Shown: positions 16,001 to 22,549 of the stretch, one piece after another
How positions within the stretch are numbered: position 1 is the stretch's first letter
Layout: each line of letters starts with the position of its first letter
From: an uncultured Bacteroidales bacterium
GTDB taxonomy: Bacteria > Bacteroidota > Bacteroidia > Bacteroidales > UBA932
Length of the DNA stretch: 64,000 nucleotides
Direction: 5' to 3'
Assembly (NCBI GenBank): GCA_900546445.1
Contig: URCV01000002.1
Span: 1 to 64,000, forward strand
Program-made: the position numbers and the translations under genes
Notes under the pieces: model-generated
What the model was told of the DNA's origin: nothing
What the model saw: only the letters and a program-made list of their open reading frames with translations
The model's database searches: none

Positions 16001-17571
16001 GAGAAACTGCCTCCGAATATGAAGTTGAGGTTAGGGTCGTTACACCTCACGTTTCCCGTAAAGGTGTTATCCTTAAAGTAGCCGTTACCGTCTATCCTGC
16101 TGAAAGTGTAGTCGTTAAATGTGAGCTGCGAGACATCGAGCCTGTCCACCACTATGTGTGGATTGCCTTTTTCGAGCGTGCCCTTGCTCTTCAGTTCGAG
16201 ACTCGTGCGCCCCAGACCTTCGCCCAGCCCTGCCTTCGACAGATCTACCTTTTCCAATGCCAATTCGCCCTCGTACTTCGGAGCCGTCTGCTCCTTGACG
16301 AGGTCTTTAAGTGCCGCTGCGAGCTTTATCGCGCCTATCTCGCTGTCGAGCGTCAATTCGGCCTGTATGTCGTTAAGAGGGCCTTCCACCACTCCGTGAA
16401 TGTCTGCGGTGACTCCGGGAGCGTATTGGCCGAGGTCCAATCTCACCTCCGGCACCAGTCCCGAGACGAACTTGCCTATGCTCTCCGAGGTGAATTCCAG
16501 CTTGCGCGAATCCAGATGGACGTAGGCGCTGTCGGGAGTGAAGATGTCGTCTACGTTAAGCGTCAGGTCGGCCTTTATGCCGCTGTGTCTGTCGGTGAAT
16601 TTGGCCTTTCCTATATGGAAGTTCGCTATGGGGCCTTCGGCTTGCAGTCCGTCTATGTCCAGCAGAACGGGACTGTCCTTGAAGATGCCGCAGAAGTAAC
16701 TTACGCTATTCAGCGACAGGGGAGTCGCCGTGGCGTCTATCGAAAGCTTTATCTTGTTCAGAAAATCCGAGAAGTCGTTCATAGTACGGCAGGCCATGGT
16801 GTATTTCTTTATGGACACGTTAGACCACTCGTCTATGATTCTGGCGTCGGTTATCGTGGTTACTCCCATGTAGACGTTGCCGTGGCCTGAAACCAGGCAG
16901 GAATAACCGCACTTTTCCTTTATTCTTACCCAATCCACCGCGAAGTCGCATCCTCCGTCCTTGAAGTTTATGTCGTGTCCCTTCGCATCCGCCACCAGAT
17001 CCAGGTCGCGCCAGTCTATGCCGTGGCCGGGGTATTCATAGTCATCGTTTTCGTCCATAATGACCATACGGTAGTGGAAATTGTCTATGTCCGCTCTCTT
17101 TATGCAGAAGAGGTCCGGCATCTCTTGGAGCGAGCCGTCTCCCTTAGGGATTCGGAACACGGAGGCTATGTTGTTGTCCACTCCGTTCTCGTCTTCGTCG
17201 AAAATCACGAGGTTTAAGGTGAAGTCCTTCGCCCTGACCCTGTCCAGCTGCATTCCTCCCTTTTTAGACAGGAGCCCCTTCAGGGAGAAGGTGGCGGAAA
17301 CGTGACTGGCGGACATCAGCGTGTCCAACTCGTTTCTCGGATTACTGTCTATGAGGGCGAAGTCCTTTATTATGAGGGTGGTAAATGGTGCGAACTTGAT
17401 GGCCGAGAAGTGAATCTCCCCGTCGATGTGGCTTTCTGCGGCTTTCATTGCCTTATTGGCCAATCGCGTCTGCACCCATGGGGTCTGAAGCAGAATAAGA
17501 CCTACCCCCAGAAACAGCACCACTGCTTCCAAAACACGGGTAATTATGGTCCTTATTCTCTTCTTGCGCAT
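13084..17571 (-). CDS. tamB: TamB-family translocation/assembly (AsmA-like bridge) protein
   Basis: A 1495-residue protein with one N-terminal membrane anchor (VVLFLGVGLILLQTPWV at ~14-30) and a very long periplasmic stretch of short amphipathic beta strands, the repeating-beta-groove pattern of AsmA/TamB bridge proteins. The C-terminal ~350 residues form the DUF490/TamB domain, with FLALVVLGGFMPG as its typical box. Such proteins span the periplasm and take part in lipid transport and outer-membrane protein assembly. A TamA/BamA-type partner is not in the window. It heads the leftward operon and is divergent from tsaD. It is much larger than anything around it. Confidence 0.93.
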   Translation of the reverse strand: MRKKRIRTIITRVLEAVVLFLGVGLILLQTPWVQTRLANKAMKAAESHIDGEIHFSAIKFAPFTTLIIKDFALIDSNPRNELDTLMSASHVSATFSLKGLLSKKGGMQLDRVRAKDFTLNLVIFDEDENGVDNNIASVFRIPKGDGSLQEMPDLFCIKRADIDNFHYRMVIMDENDDYEYPGHGIDWRDLDLVADAKGHDINFKDGGCDFAVDWVRIKEKCGYSCLVSGHGNVYMGVTTITDARIIDEWSNVSIKKYTMACRTMNDFSDFLNKIKLSIDATATPLSLNSVSYFCGIFKDSPVLLDIDGLQAEGPIANFHIGKAKFTDRHSGIKADLTLNVDDIFTPDSAYVHLDSRKLEFTSESIGKFVSGLVPEVRLDLGQYAPGVTADIHGVVEGPLNDIQAELTLDSEIGAIKLAAALKDLVKEQTAPKYEGELALEKVDLSKAGLGEGLGRTSLELKSKGTLEKGNPHIVVDRLDVSQLTFNDYTFSRIDGNGYFKDNTFTGNVRCNDPNLNFIFGGSFSLSAKSSNSIYKFNLLLGYADLAALNIDKKSPTSTVSAMMNINFRKTDGGVLIGDATISKLTYADEDGKHNIGDILFASVMEQDKIRMNLRSAFADFSYAGDPDLSTLTDPILASTAGISVPALLTYSPRWDGRYFDASFYVKDTKEALSFLHKDIKIAPGTQGYVRLKKDSTLVAQFSSKGIKVNKSILKGLEGSVNSSKGAVQAHVSVQGASHDKLSAQNATLSINAGNNTALTTLKVGRLLDKDISMDINLSTIFSREENGDIHIENEIESSSVMMNGQRWSFSQPQITYRPKNLTISDFLLSNGKQQIMISGGVSGTTPSTLALKLKDIDLSTANIFLSSDMPLSGSLDGFVYLSSPSSTNAGLMAELLCPDLGIGRAHAGNIHLTAHLDDEDDLFKFTLTNGISEKDYAIKMDGSYNALSNYLNARLSLNSFNPNVIQPALTGICFLLDGAVDGKVNASGPLDHISVQSNGLSLTNLRVGLVPTGVTYTLNGRMRYEQENLIVDRIDIRDGKKGSATLSGKVPDLTLRLDGLSVLDKNSGSSDYYGTLALDGNIRLSGPDMSNLLLDADIANSGTGKINVAISAGVQNSGGLLQFKEPEEEQEETDEFSTSAIHKVGTSHSKLEAKCRMTVNPGLSIVAALDKEGSNALSISGDGVITADANTTTGNISLGGNYNITEGKYHFATLSSLISKDFNIESGSSLTFAGDVLDTELNIDARYSLKTSLGPLISDTTSVSTRRLVNCNLKISDKLRNPSLGFSIDIPDLDPSTKSLVESELSTEDKVSRQFLALVVLGGFMPGTQSGIVNNSNSSSNFIYSNLASIMSGQLNAVLQKLNIPLDLGLSYQQNEVGNDVMDVAVSTQLFDNMVSVNGSVGNRKFSSTSDENVVGDLDINVKLNKDGRFRLNIFSHSADDYTNYLDNSQRNGIGVSYQKEYDSLRSYLRRLFKKEEEEKDVEKVPNKTLVIKNE

Positions 17572-17578
17572 ATTCGCT

Positions 17579-17586
17579 CAAATTTA
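17579..17586 (-). promoter_or_regulatory. Putative -7 box for the tamB operon
   Basis: Minus-strand TAAATTTG fits TAnnTTTG, but it lies only 7 bases from the tamB ATG and no clear -33 element was found, so confidence is low. Confidence 0.35.
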
Positions 17587-17599
17587 GCAAAAAAATTCC

Positions 17600-17607
17600 T
17601 ATTTTTG
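17600..17607 (+). promoter_or_regulatory. Putative -7 box for tsaD
   Basis: Plus-strand TATTTTTG, 9 bases before the tsaD ATG, again without a convincing -33 element. The two divergent boxes share a 45-base intergenic space. Confidence 0.35.
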
Positions 17608-17616
17608 CCAATTGCT

Positions 17617-18639
17617 ATGGCAGATATTATTCTAGGAATTGAGTCGTCTTGCGACGACACTTCGGCTGCGGTCATTTCGGACAGGGTTCTTCTGTCTAAT
17701 GTCATCGCCAGTCAGGATGTACATAAGGCTTATGGTGGGGTGGTGCCGGAATTGGCATCGAGAGCCCACGAACAGAATATCGTACCGGTGGTGAGCGAGG
17801 CTCTTCATCGCGCGGGCGTGAAGGCCGAGGATTTGACGGCCATCGCATTTACCCGTGGACCGGGGCTTCTGGGGTCTCTCTTGGTAGGTACGTCGTTCGC
17901 GAAGGCGTTCGCCATGTCGCTGGATATTCCTCTGGTGATGGTGAATCATTTGCAGGGGCACATATTGGCCGGATTCGTCCGTCAGAAGGATGTTCCCGTG
18001 CACGAGCCTTCATTTCCGTACCTGTGCCTTCTGGTGTCGGGAGGTAACTCCCAGATAGTGAAGGTGAATTCACCTTTGGACTTCGAGATTCTGGGCGCCA
18101 CGATAGACGATGCGGTGGGCGAGGCTTTCGACAAGTGCTCGAAGATGATGGGGCTCGGTTATCCGGGTGGTCCTATCATAGACAGGTTGGCTAAGGAAGG
18201 GGATCCGAACAGGTTTACTTTCGCGAAGCCTCATATCGCGGGGCTGGATTACAGTTTCAGCGGAGTCAAGACGTCCCTTCTCTATTTCGTGAGGGACCAG
18301 ATGGCTCTCGACCCGGAATTCATGGAGAAAAACAAGGCCGACATCTGCGCATCGTTCCAGAAGACTCTTATCGATATCCTTATGGACAAACTCATCAAGG
18401 CTGCCAAGCAGACGGGCATAAAGGATATCGCGATAGGCGGAGGCGTGTCGGCGAACAGCGGCTTGAGAAACCGTATGGTTCAGGAAGGACAGCGCCGCGG
18501 TTGGAACGTCTTTTTGCCTGAATTCAAGTTTACTACGGATAATGCGGCTATGATAGCCATCGCCGGGTATTTCCATTATCTTAATGGAGAAAGATGCCCT
18601 CTGGATGTGGCTCCCGTGTCACGAATAGCCGATTTTTAG
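17617..18639 (+). CDS. tsaD: tRNA N6-threonylcarbamoyladenosine transferase TsaD
   Basis: The 340-residue protein transfers the threonylcarbamoyl group to A37 of ANN-decoding tRNAs together with TsaB and TsaE. It starts ILGIESSCDDTSAAV, has the metal-binding HLQGH with His111 and His115, the nucleotide-binding SGGNSQIV, and ends with the FTTDNAAMIA block; length is normal. The start is the ATG at 17617, since the longer frame runs back into the antisense of tamB. The FAD-dependent dehydrogenase follows with no gap (stop TAG directly before its ATG). Confidence 0.97.
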   Translation: MADIILGIESSCDDTSAAVISDRVLLSNVIASQDVHKAYGGVVPELASRAHEQNIVPVVSEALHRAGVKAEDLTAIAFTRGPGLLGSLLVGTSFAKAFAMSLDIPLVMVNHLQGHILAGFVRQKDVPVHEPSFPYLCLLVSGGNSQIVKVNSPLDFEILGATIDDAVGEAFDKCSKMMGLGYPGGPIIDRLAKEGDPNRFTFAKPHIAGLDYSFSGVKTSLLYFVRDQMALDPEFMEKNKADICASFQKTLIDILMDKLIKAAKQTGIKDIAIGGGVSANSGLRNRMVQEGQRRGWNVFLPEFKFTTDNAAMIAIAGYFHYLNGERCPLDVAPVSRIADF

Positions 18640-20169
18640 ATGCAAGTCCACGAGTTTACCACGCCACTTTCGGAGCGTCTCGGCCTTCAGCAGGTTCGGG
18701 AGAGGCTTCGTCGTGAGTTTCGCGACCCTTCGCTGGAGGTGGTGGTAAAACGCAGCATAGACGCGCGCGGCGAGCCTCGGTATCGTTACCGTTGTGAGAT
18801 TTATCCTGCAGGAGAGGGATTTGCCGATTACGAGCTTCCGGAATACCGCGACGTACATAATGCCGAAGAGGTCGTGGTGGTGGGCGCAGGTCCTGCCGGT
18901 ATGTTCGCTTCGCTTCGTCTTCTGATGATGGGCCTCAAGCCTGTCATTCTCGAAAGGGGAAAGGACGTGCATGCCCGAAAGCGGGATATGGCGATTCTCT
19001 CGCGCGAGGGTATCGTGAATCCCGATTCGAACTACTGCTATGGCGAGGGCGGCGCCGGGACCTTTTCCGACGGAAAGCTTTACACCCGCTCTTCGAAGAG
19101 GGGAGATAACCGTGAGGTTTTATGCCAATTCGTCCGTTTCGGGGCTTCCGAGGACATTCTCATCGATTCGCACCCGCATCTGGGTTCGGACAAGCTGCCT
19201 CTAATCGTGGAAAACATTCGCAAGTGCATCATCGAGCACGGGGGAGAGTATCATTTCGAGAGTCGGGTTACGGGATTGAGCCGTGAGGCAGGTGCCTGGC
19301 AGGTGAGTTGCGCCGATGGAAAGCGCTTCCGCTCGCGGGCGGTGATATTGGCCAGTGGACACTCAGGAAAGGATGTCTATCAGATGCTCTCGAATGCCGG
19401 TGGGGCGCTGCAGGCCAAGGGTTTCGCTCTCGGCGTGAGGGTCGAGCATCCGCAGGCGCTGATTAATCGCTCGCAGTATCGCGGGGCTTGGCGCAGTGGC
19501 TATCCTACCGCGGAATACTCTTTCGTGCAGCAAGTTGACGGTCGCGGAGTGTTCTCCTTCTGTATGTGTCCCGGTGGGGTTTTGGTGCCTTCGTCGACGG
19601 AGCCGGGCACCGTGGTCCTGAATGGTATGTCGAATGCTTCGCGCAGTTCTTTCTGGGCCAATTCCGGTGTGGTCGTGCAGATCGAACCGGAGGACGTACC
19701 GGGCGATTCGGAATTCAGGCTGCTGGATTTTCAGATGGCGGTCGAGCGCGATATGTACACCTGTGCGAGGAGTCTTTCCTCCGCCGATTCCAATCCGCTG
19801 ACGGCCCCGGCGCAGCGAATGGTCGATTTCTGCAAGGGACGTCTTTCGCAGAGCCTGCCACGTACATCCTATCACCCTGGCGTCGTGAGCGCACCTCTTC
19901 ATCTGGCCCTTCCTCCTATGGTCGCCACCAGACTTCAAAAGGCCTTCCCGAAAGTAAAAATCGGAGGGTACTACACTAACGAGGCACTCCTTCTGGGAGT
20001 TGAAAGCCGCACTTCGTCGCCCATACGTATCCCACGCGATGTAGAAACCCTCGAATACGTCAGTATGCCCGGCATTTATCCTTGCGGTGAAGGCGCAGGC
20101 TACTCCGGCGGCATCGTCTCCTCCGCCATCGACGGCATCCGCGCCGCCCTCGCGCTCGCGAAGAAGTAA
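18640..20169 (+). CDS. FAD-dependent dehydrogenase (COG2509-type)
   Basis: The 509-residue flavoprotein has an N-terminal ~75-residue domain, then the dinucleotide-binding VVVGAGPAGMFA at ~80-90 and ILERGKDVHARKRD, the YGEGGAGTFSDGKLYTR block characteristic of this uncharacterised family, and a C-terminal FAD signature GEGAGYSGGIVSSAIDG. Its substrate is unknown, and conservation next to tsaD does not define it. Co-transcribed with tsaD by zero spacing. Confidence 0.85.
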   Translation: MQVHEFTTPLSERLGLQQVRERLRREFRDPSLEVVVKRSIDARGEPRYRYRCEIYPAGEGFADYELPEYRDVHNAEEVVVVGAGPAGMFASLRLLMMGLKPVILERGKDVHARKRDMAILSREGIVNPDSNYCYGEGGAGTFSDGKLYTRSSKRGDNREVLCQFVRFGASEDILIDSHPHLGSDKLPLIVENIRKCIIEHGGEYHFESRVTGLSREAGAWQVSCADGKRFRSRAVILASGHSGKDVYQMLSNAGGALQAKGFALGVRVEHPQALINRSQYRGAWRSGYPTAEYSFVQQVDGRGVFSFCMCPGGVLVPSSTEPGTVVLNGMSNASRSSFWANSGVVVQIEPEDVPGDSEFRLLDFQMAVERDMYTCARSLSSADSNPLTAPAQRMVDFCKGRLSQSLPRTSYHPGVVSAPLHLALPPMVATRLQKAFPKVKIGGYYTNEALLLGVESRTSSPIRIPRDVETLEYVSMPGIYPCGEGAGYSGGIVSSAIDGIRAALALAKK

Positions 20170-20210
20170 TCCGTTTCCACCTAAGGTGATTCACGTCGTC
20201 ACCTAAGAGC

Positions 20211-20296
20211 CTCCCGTCCGGCCAAATGGCCTTTTCACCGGATGAAACGGTGTTTTAGGCCCTCCCGTCCGGCCAAAACCCCGTTTCGGTGGACGG
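20211..20296 (+). repeat. GC-rich double-hairpin repeat module, copy 2
   Basis: Begins CCTCCCGTCCGGCCAAATGG and contains the same first hairpin as 4039-4068 (identical from GGCCAAATGG to GATGAAACGG), then a second start CCTCCCGTCCGGCC at 20262 forming a hairpin closed by GGACGG (20291-20296). The unit CTCCCGTCCGGCC is thus tandemly repeated within the copy. Lies behind the FAD dehydrogenase in a 560-bp region without a gene. Confidence 0.65.
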
Positions 20297-20309
20297 AATT
20301 GCCTTCAGC

Positions 20310-20448
20310 AAATTCACTTTGGCAGCCAATGTGCCACAGAACGCGTATATCGGCATCTCCCTGCCAAGGTGGAGCTAAAAAAGTCTCACTTTGGCAAGCC
20401 CCCATTAACAGAGTGCACTCTACGCTGTCCTCCTTGCCAAGGTGAATT
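20310..20448. repeat. Nested double inverted repeat (four CACTTTGGCA-type arms)
   Basis: Four related arms alternate in direction: AATTCACTTTGGCA (20311-20324), TGCCAAGGTGGA (20362-20373), TCTCACTTTGGCAAG (20384-20398), CTTGCCAAGGTGAATT (20433-20448). The outer pair matches over 13 of 14 positions with one G-T, and the inner pair over most of 12. The RNA could fold as one hairpin inside another or as two adjacent hairpins. No gene is seen here. Confidence 0.6.
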
Positions 20449-20679
20449 GGCGGAGCTCCTGCGAGCGCCAAGCCATAATTAAAGATGACGAAATATTAGG
20501 GCGTTGCTATCAATAGTTGTTTATTTCAATAATAATTCTCAACTTTGACATATGGTGACCATTGGGTCCTATTGACTTTTATTATGAACGCTTCGAAGGA
20601 TTAACCTTTGAAACTTAAATAGTTATTAATATGAAAAATTCAAAAGCGCGACAAATGCTTGTAGATTCTCACATTAAAA

Positions 20680-20711
20680 TTATCAAAATTGATAACTTTA
20701 CATTATATTTG
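20680..20711 (+). promoter_or_regulatory. Promoter and palindromic operator of the higBA pair
   Basis: TATATTTG at 20704-20711 is a perfect -7 box. Immediately upstream, at 20680-20695, is the perfect palindrome TTATCAA-AA-TTGATAA, covering the place where RNA polymerase contacts the -33 region; no separate -33 element is evident. A palindrome in this position before a HigBA pair is the expected binding site for autorepression by the antitoxin. Confidence 0.6.
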
Positions 20712-20727
20712 CATGAAAAATAATGAA

Positions 20728-21054
20728 ATGTTAACGATTGAATATGCTGATGAAGCTATTGAATCATTGGTAAAGTATCATAAGAGTGACGATAAGCGAT
20801 ATCGTAAATTGAAGAGCAATACTAAGTTTCTTAATGATCTTGACAAGGTTATGTCTCTACTTCGTGTGGTTGGCAACACATCGCAATTGGCATATTTCGG
20901 CCAGCTTCATTATGAGAAACTTAAGTATGAGCTCTCCGGAAAAAGTAGTGTAAGAATAGGATATAATACAAAATACCGACTAATTTTCGAAGAATTTGAT
21001 TGCGGAATTCGTATCAGTTTAATTGAAATTAATGAGCACTATGATGACAAATGA
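20728..21054 (+). CDS. higB: HigB-type toxin (RelE/ParE-fold mRNA interferase)
   Basis: A 108-residue basic protein resembling HigB/RelE toxins, which cleave ribosome-bound mRNA: KLKSNTKFLNDLDKVMSLLR, SSVRIGYNTKYRLIFEE and a terminal ISLIEINEHYDDK match the family's helix-then-beta layout. Upstream ATGs at 20713 and 20689 lie at or before the likely transcription start, so I use the ATG at 20728 (MLTIEYADEAIESLV). The toxin gene precedes and overlaps the antitoxin gene by about 14 bases, the usual higBA order. AT-rich compared with the neighbouring core genes, which points to lateral origin. Confidence 0.83.
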   Translation: MLTIEYADEAIESLVKYHKSDDKRYRKLKSNTKFLNDLDKVMSLLRVVGNTSQLAYFGQLHYEKLKYELSGKSSVRIGYNTKYRLIFEEFDCGIRISLIEINEHYDDK

Positions 21055-22159
21055 AATGAACAATACACCATTTAGGGCCGTTCATCCTGCAGAAATCATC
21101 AAGGAGGAGATTAAAGCACGGTCTATGACCCAGAAAGAGCTTGCCGAGCGGATGGGGATGAAGCAGTCCAATCTTTCGAGATTGCTAAAAGGGGAGAACA
21201 TAACGGCAACTGTGGCACAAAAGCTTGAGGATGCACTTGGCATTCCTGCGGAGATTTGGGTAAGACTTCAGGCAAATTATGATAAGGATGTCAAAGCCGT
21301 CGCCACACGAGACGAAAATGAAAAGGTAGCTATCGATACGGAGAAGATGCTATCAAATATGTTGAACCTTCCCGAGCTTTACAGAAGGCTTGACATTAAT
21401 GTAGCTTTGTTTATACAAAGTAAATTGGCCATTCTTGAAGAAAGGCTCGGTTTCAATCCCGTTGAAATCGGGGATAAAGATTTCGCACGACAGTTCAGTT
21501 GCAATTATAAAAAGAGTGATAAGTTAGGGGTGGATGAGAAGAACCAAACCACTTGGCTCACTCTTGCATATATAAAATCAAGAGAAAACGCTCCGGATGG
21601 TGTGTTTGTGTATGGAAATGCTATGAGGGCTGCAATTGAAATATCTGGCATGGTTCATAAGGGAAATCTTTCCGAAAAGGGAATAAAAGAAATATTGGGA
21701 AAATATGGTATTGCATATTCGGTAGTACCGAAGCTGGAGAAAACTCCGATAGACGCGGCTTCTATGAAAATAGGGGAATACCCCGCCATAATTACAACGC
21801 ACCGCTATAACGATATGAGTAGGCTCGTATTTAATGTGCTTCACGAATTGGGTCATATTGAGAAGCATATGTACAGCTCTGTCGGAGATGTTTTCGTCGC
21901 GACTGGCGAGACATATCCTTCTGACGATCCTAAAGAGAAGGAAGCTAATGTTTTCGCCCAAAATATGTTGATTGAGGAGGCAGTATGGAATAAGATGATG
22001 CTTAGTGGCGTGACAAGCCTTCGGATGGGAAATATAGTTTCACGCTTGAAGGAGCTTTCTAAAGAAAACCATCTTGATCCCAATATAGTAATCTGGAGGT
22101 ATAAGTTCGAAAGTAACAACTATCAATTGCGCGGTACTCGGCCGGTTCCTATTATATAA
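21041..22159 (+). CDS. higA: HigA-type antitoxin fused to an ImmA/IrrE-like metallopeptidase domain
   Basis: The 372-residue product is far longer than a minimal HigA (~100). Residues ~15-80 are a HigA helix-turn-helix, with AVHPAEIIKEEI and TQKELAERMGMKQSNLSRLL. A middle linker is followed by a C-terminal M78/ImmA-type domain with HELGH at 268-272 (VLHELGHIEKH) and EKEANVFAQNML downstream supplying the third zinc ligand. It should bind and repress its own promoter and neutralise HigB; whether the peptidase domain cuts the protein itself, as for ImmA-like partners, is inference. ATGs at 21041, 21044 and 21056 are all possible starts. Confidence 0.85.
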   Translation: MMTNEMNNTPFRAVHPAEIIKEEIKARSMTQKELAERMGMKQSNLSRLLKGENITATVAQKLEDALGIPAEIWVRLQANYDKDVKAVATRDENEKVAIDTEKMLSNMLNLPELYRRLDINVALFIQSKLAILEERLGFNPVEIGDKDFARQFSCNYKKSDKLGVDEKNQTTWLTLAYIKSRENAPDGVFVYGNAMRAAIEISGMVHKGNLSEKGIKEILGKYGIAYSVVPKLEKTPIDAASMKIGEYPAIITTHRYNDMSRLVFNVLHELGHIEKHMYSSVGDVFVATGETYPSDDPKEKEANVFAQNMLIEEAVWNKMMLSGVTSLRMGNIVSRLKELSKENHLDPNIVIWRYKFESNNYQLRGTRPVPII

Positions 22160-22179
22160 CACTTGAATCGGTTATTACG

Positions 22180-22206
22180 GCCGCCTGCAGCTCTTCGTAT
22201 CCGGCA
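22180..22206 (+). repeat. 27-bp duplicate of an internal piece of the uup coding region
   Basis: The 27 bases here (GCCGCCTGCAGCTCTTCGTA then TCCGGCA) are identical to and in the same orientation as 22632-22658 inside the downstream ABC-F gene, where they encode AGYEELQAA on the other strand. This copy is outside any gene, 20 bases past the antitoxin stop. It looks like a scar of an insertion or template switch at the edge of the toxin-antitoxin segment. Confidence 0.75.
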
Positions 22207-22310
22207 ACGCCAATGTTCAAAGTGCAAATTATTTGTATTTCGTGCAACGAATTACGAAAAGGCGCATCTATATTATATAGTAAACTAAGTAATTATTAAA
22301 TAATAAAATT

Positions 22311-22415
22311 ATGCGTCTTTTTGCTCTATTTACTTTTTTCGTCAGCCGAGTGTCTAACGCATTCCTTTTTCTGAAAGGAATCCACCCTCAGAAATCCATC
22401 ACAAATCTTGCCTAA
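22311..22415 (+). CDS. Possible 34-residue small protein
   Basis: ATG to TAA encodes a basic, hydrophobic peptide starting MRLFALFTFFVSRVSNAFLF and ending KGIHPQKSITNLA, enough for one membrane helix. The start follows an A/T-rich stretch of the kind used for initiation in Bacteroidota, and a good terminator lies 46 bases after the stop. No homologue is recognised and no promoter was found. A perfect 8-bp hairpin (22361-22381) lies within it and another 9-bp hairpin (22413-22434) begins at its stop codon, so a structured RNA is an alternative. Confidence 0.3.
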   Translation: MRLFALFTFFVSRVSNAFLFLKGIHPQKSITNLA

Positions 22416-22460
22416 TTTGTTTCTTAACAAATTATAGAACTTAATGCGAAAATTATTTGC

Positions 22461-22484
22461 GGCGGCTTGTGCCGTCTTTTTTTT
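22461..22484 (+). terminator. Rho-independent terminator behind the possible small gene
   Basis: Stem GGCGGC / GCCGTC (one G-T) with TTGT loop followed by eight T on the plus strand. It shows that something is transcribed rightward through this gene-poor interval, either higBA read-through or the small gene. Confidence 0.65.
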
Positions 22485-22549
22485 GTGCTAAACTTGTCTG
22501 CGCAGACGAAAAAGTGTACGGTTTGGGAATCAATAACTTGTACTAACCC

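Noticed and set aside
20310..20448. Possible CRISPR array or integron-type recombination site
   Set aside because: Only four short arms in alternating directions, with unequal spacing; no cas gene, no integrase and no regular repeat-spacer pattern.
22444..22491. 15-codon frame MRKLFAAACAVFFLC resembling a lipoprotein signal
   Set aside because: It coincides with the terminator stem and T run, which explains its codons; nothing follows the cysteine.
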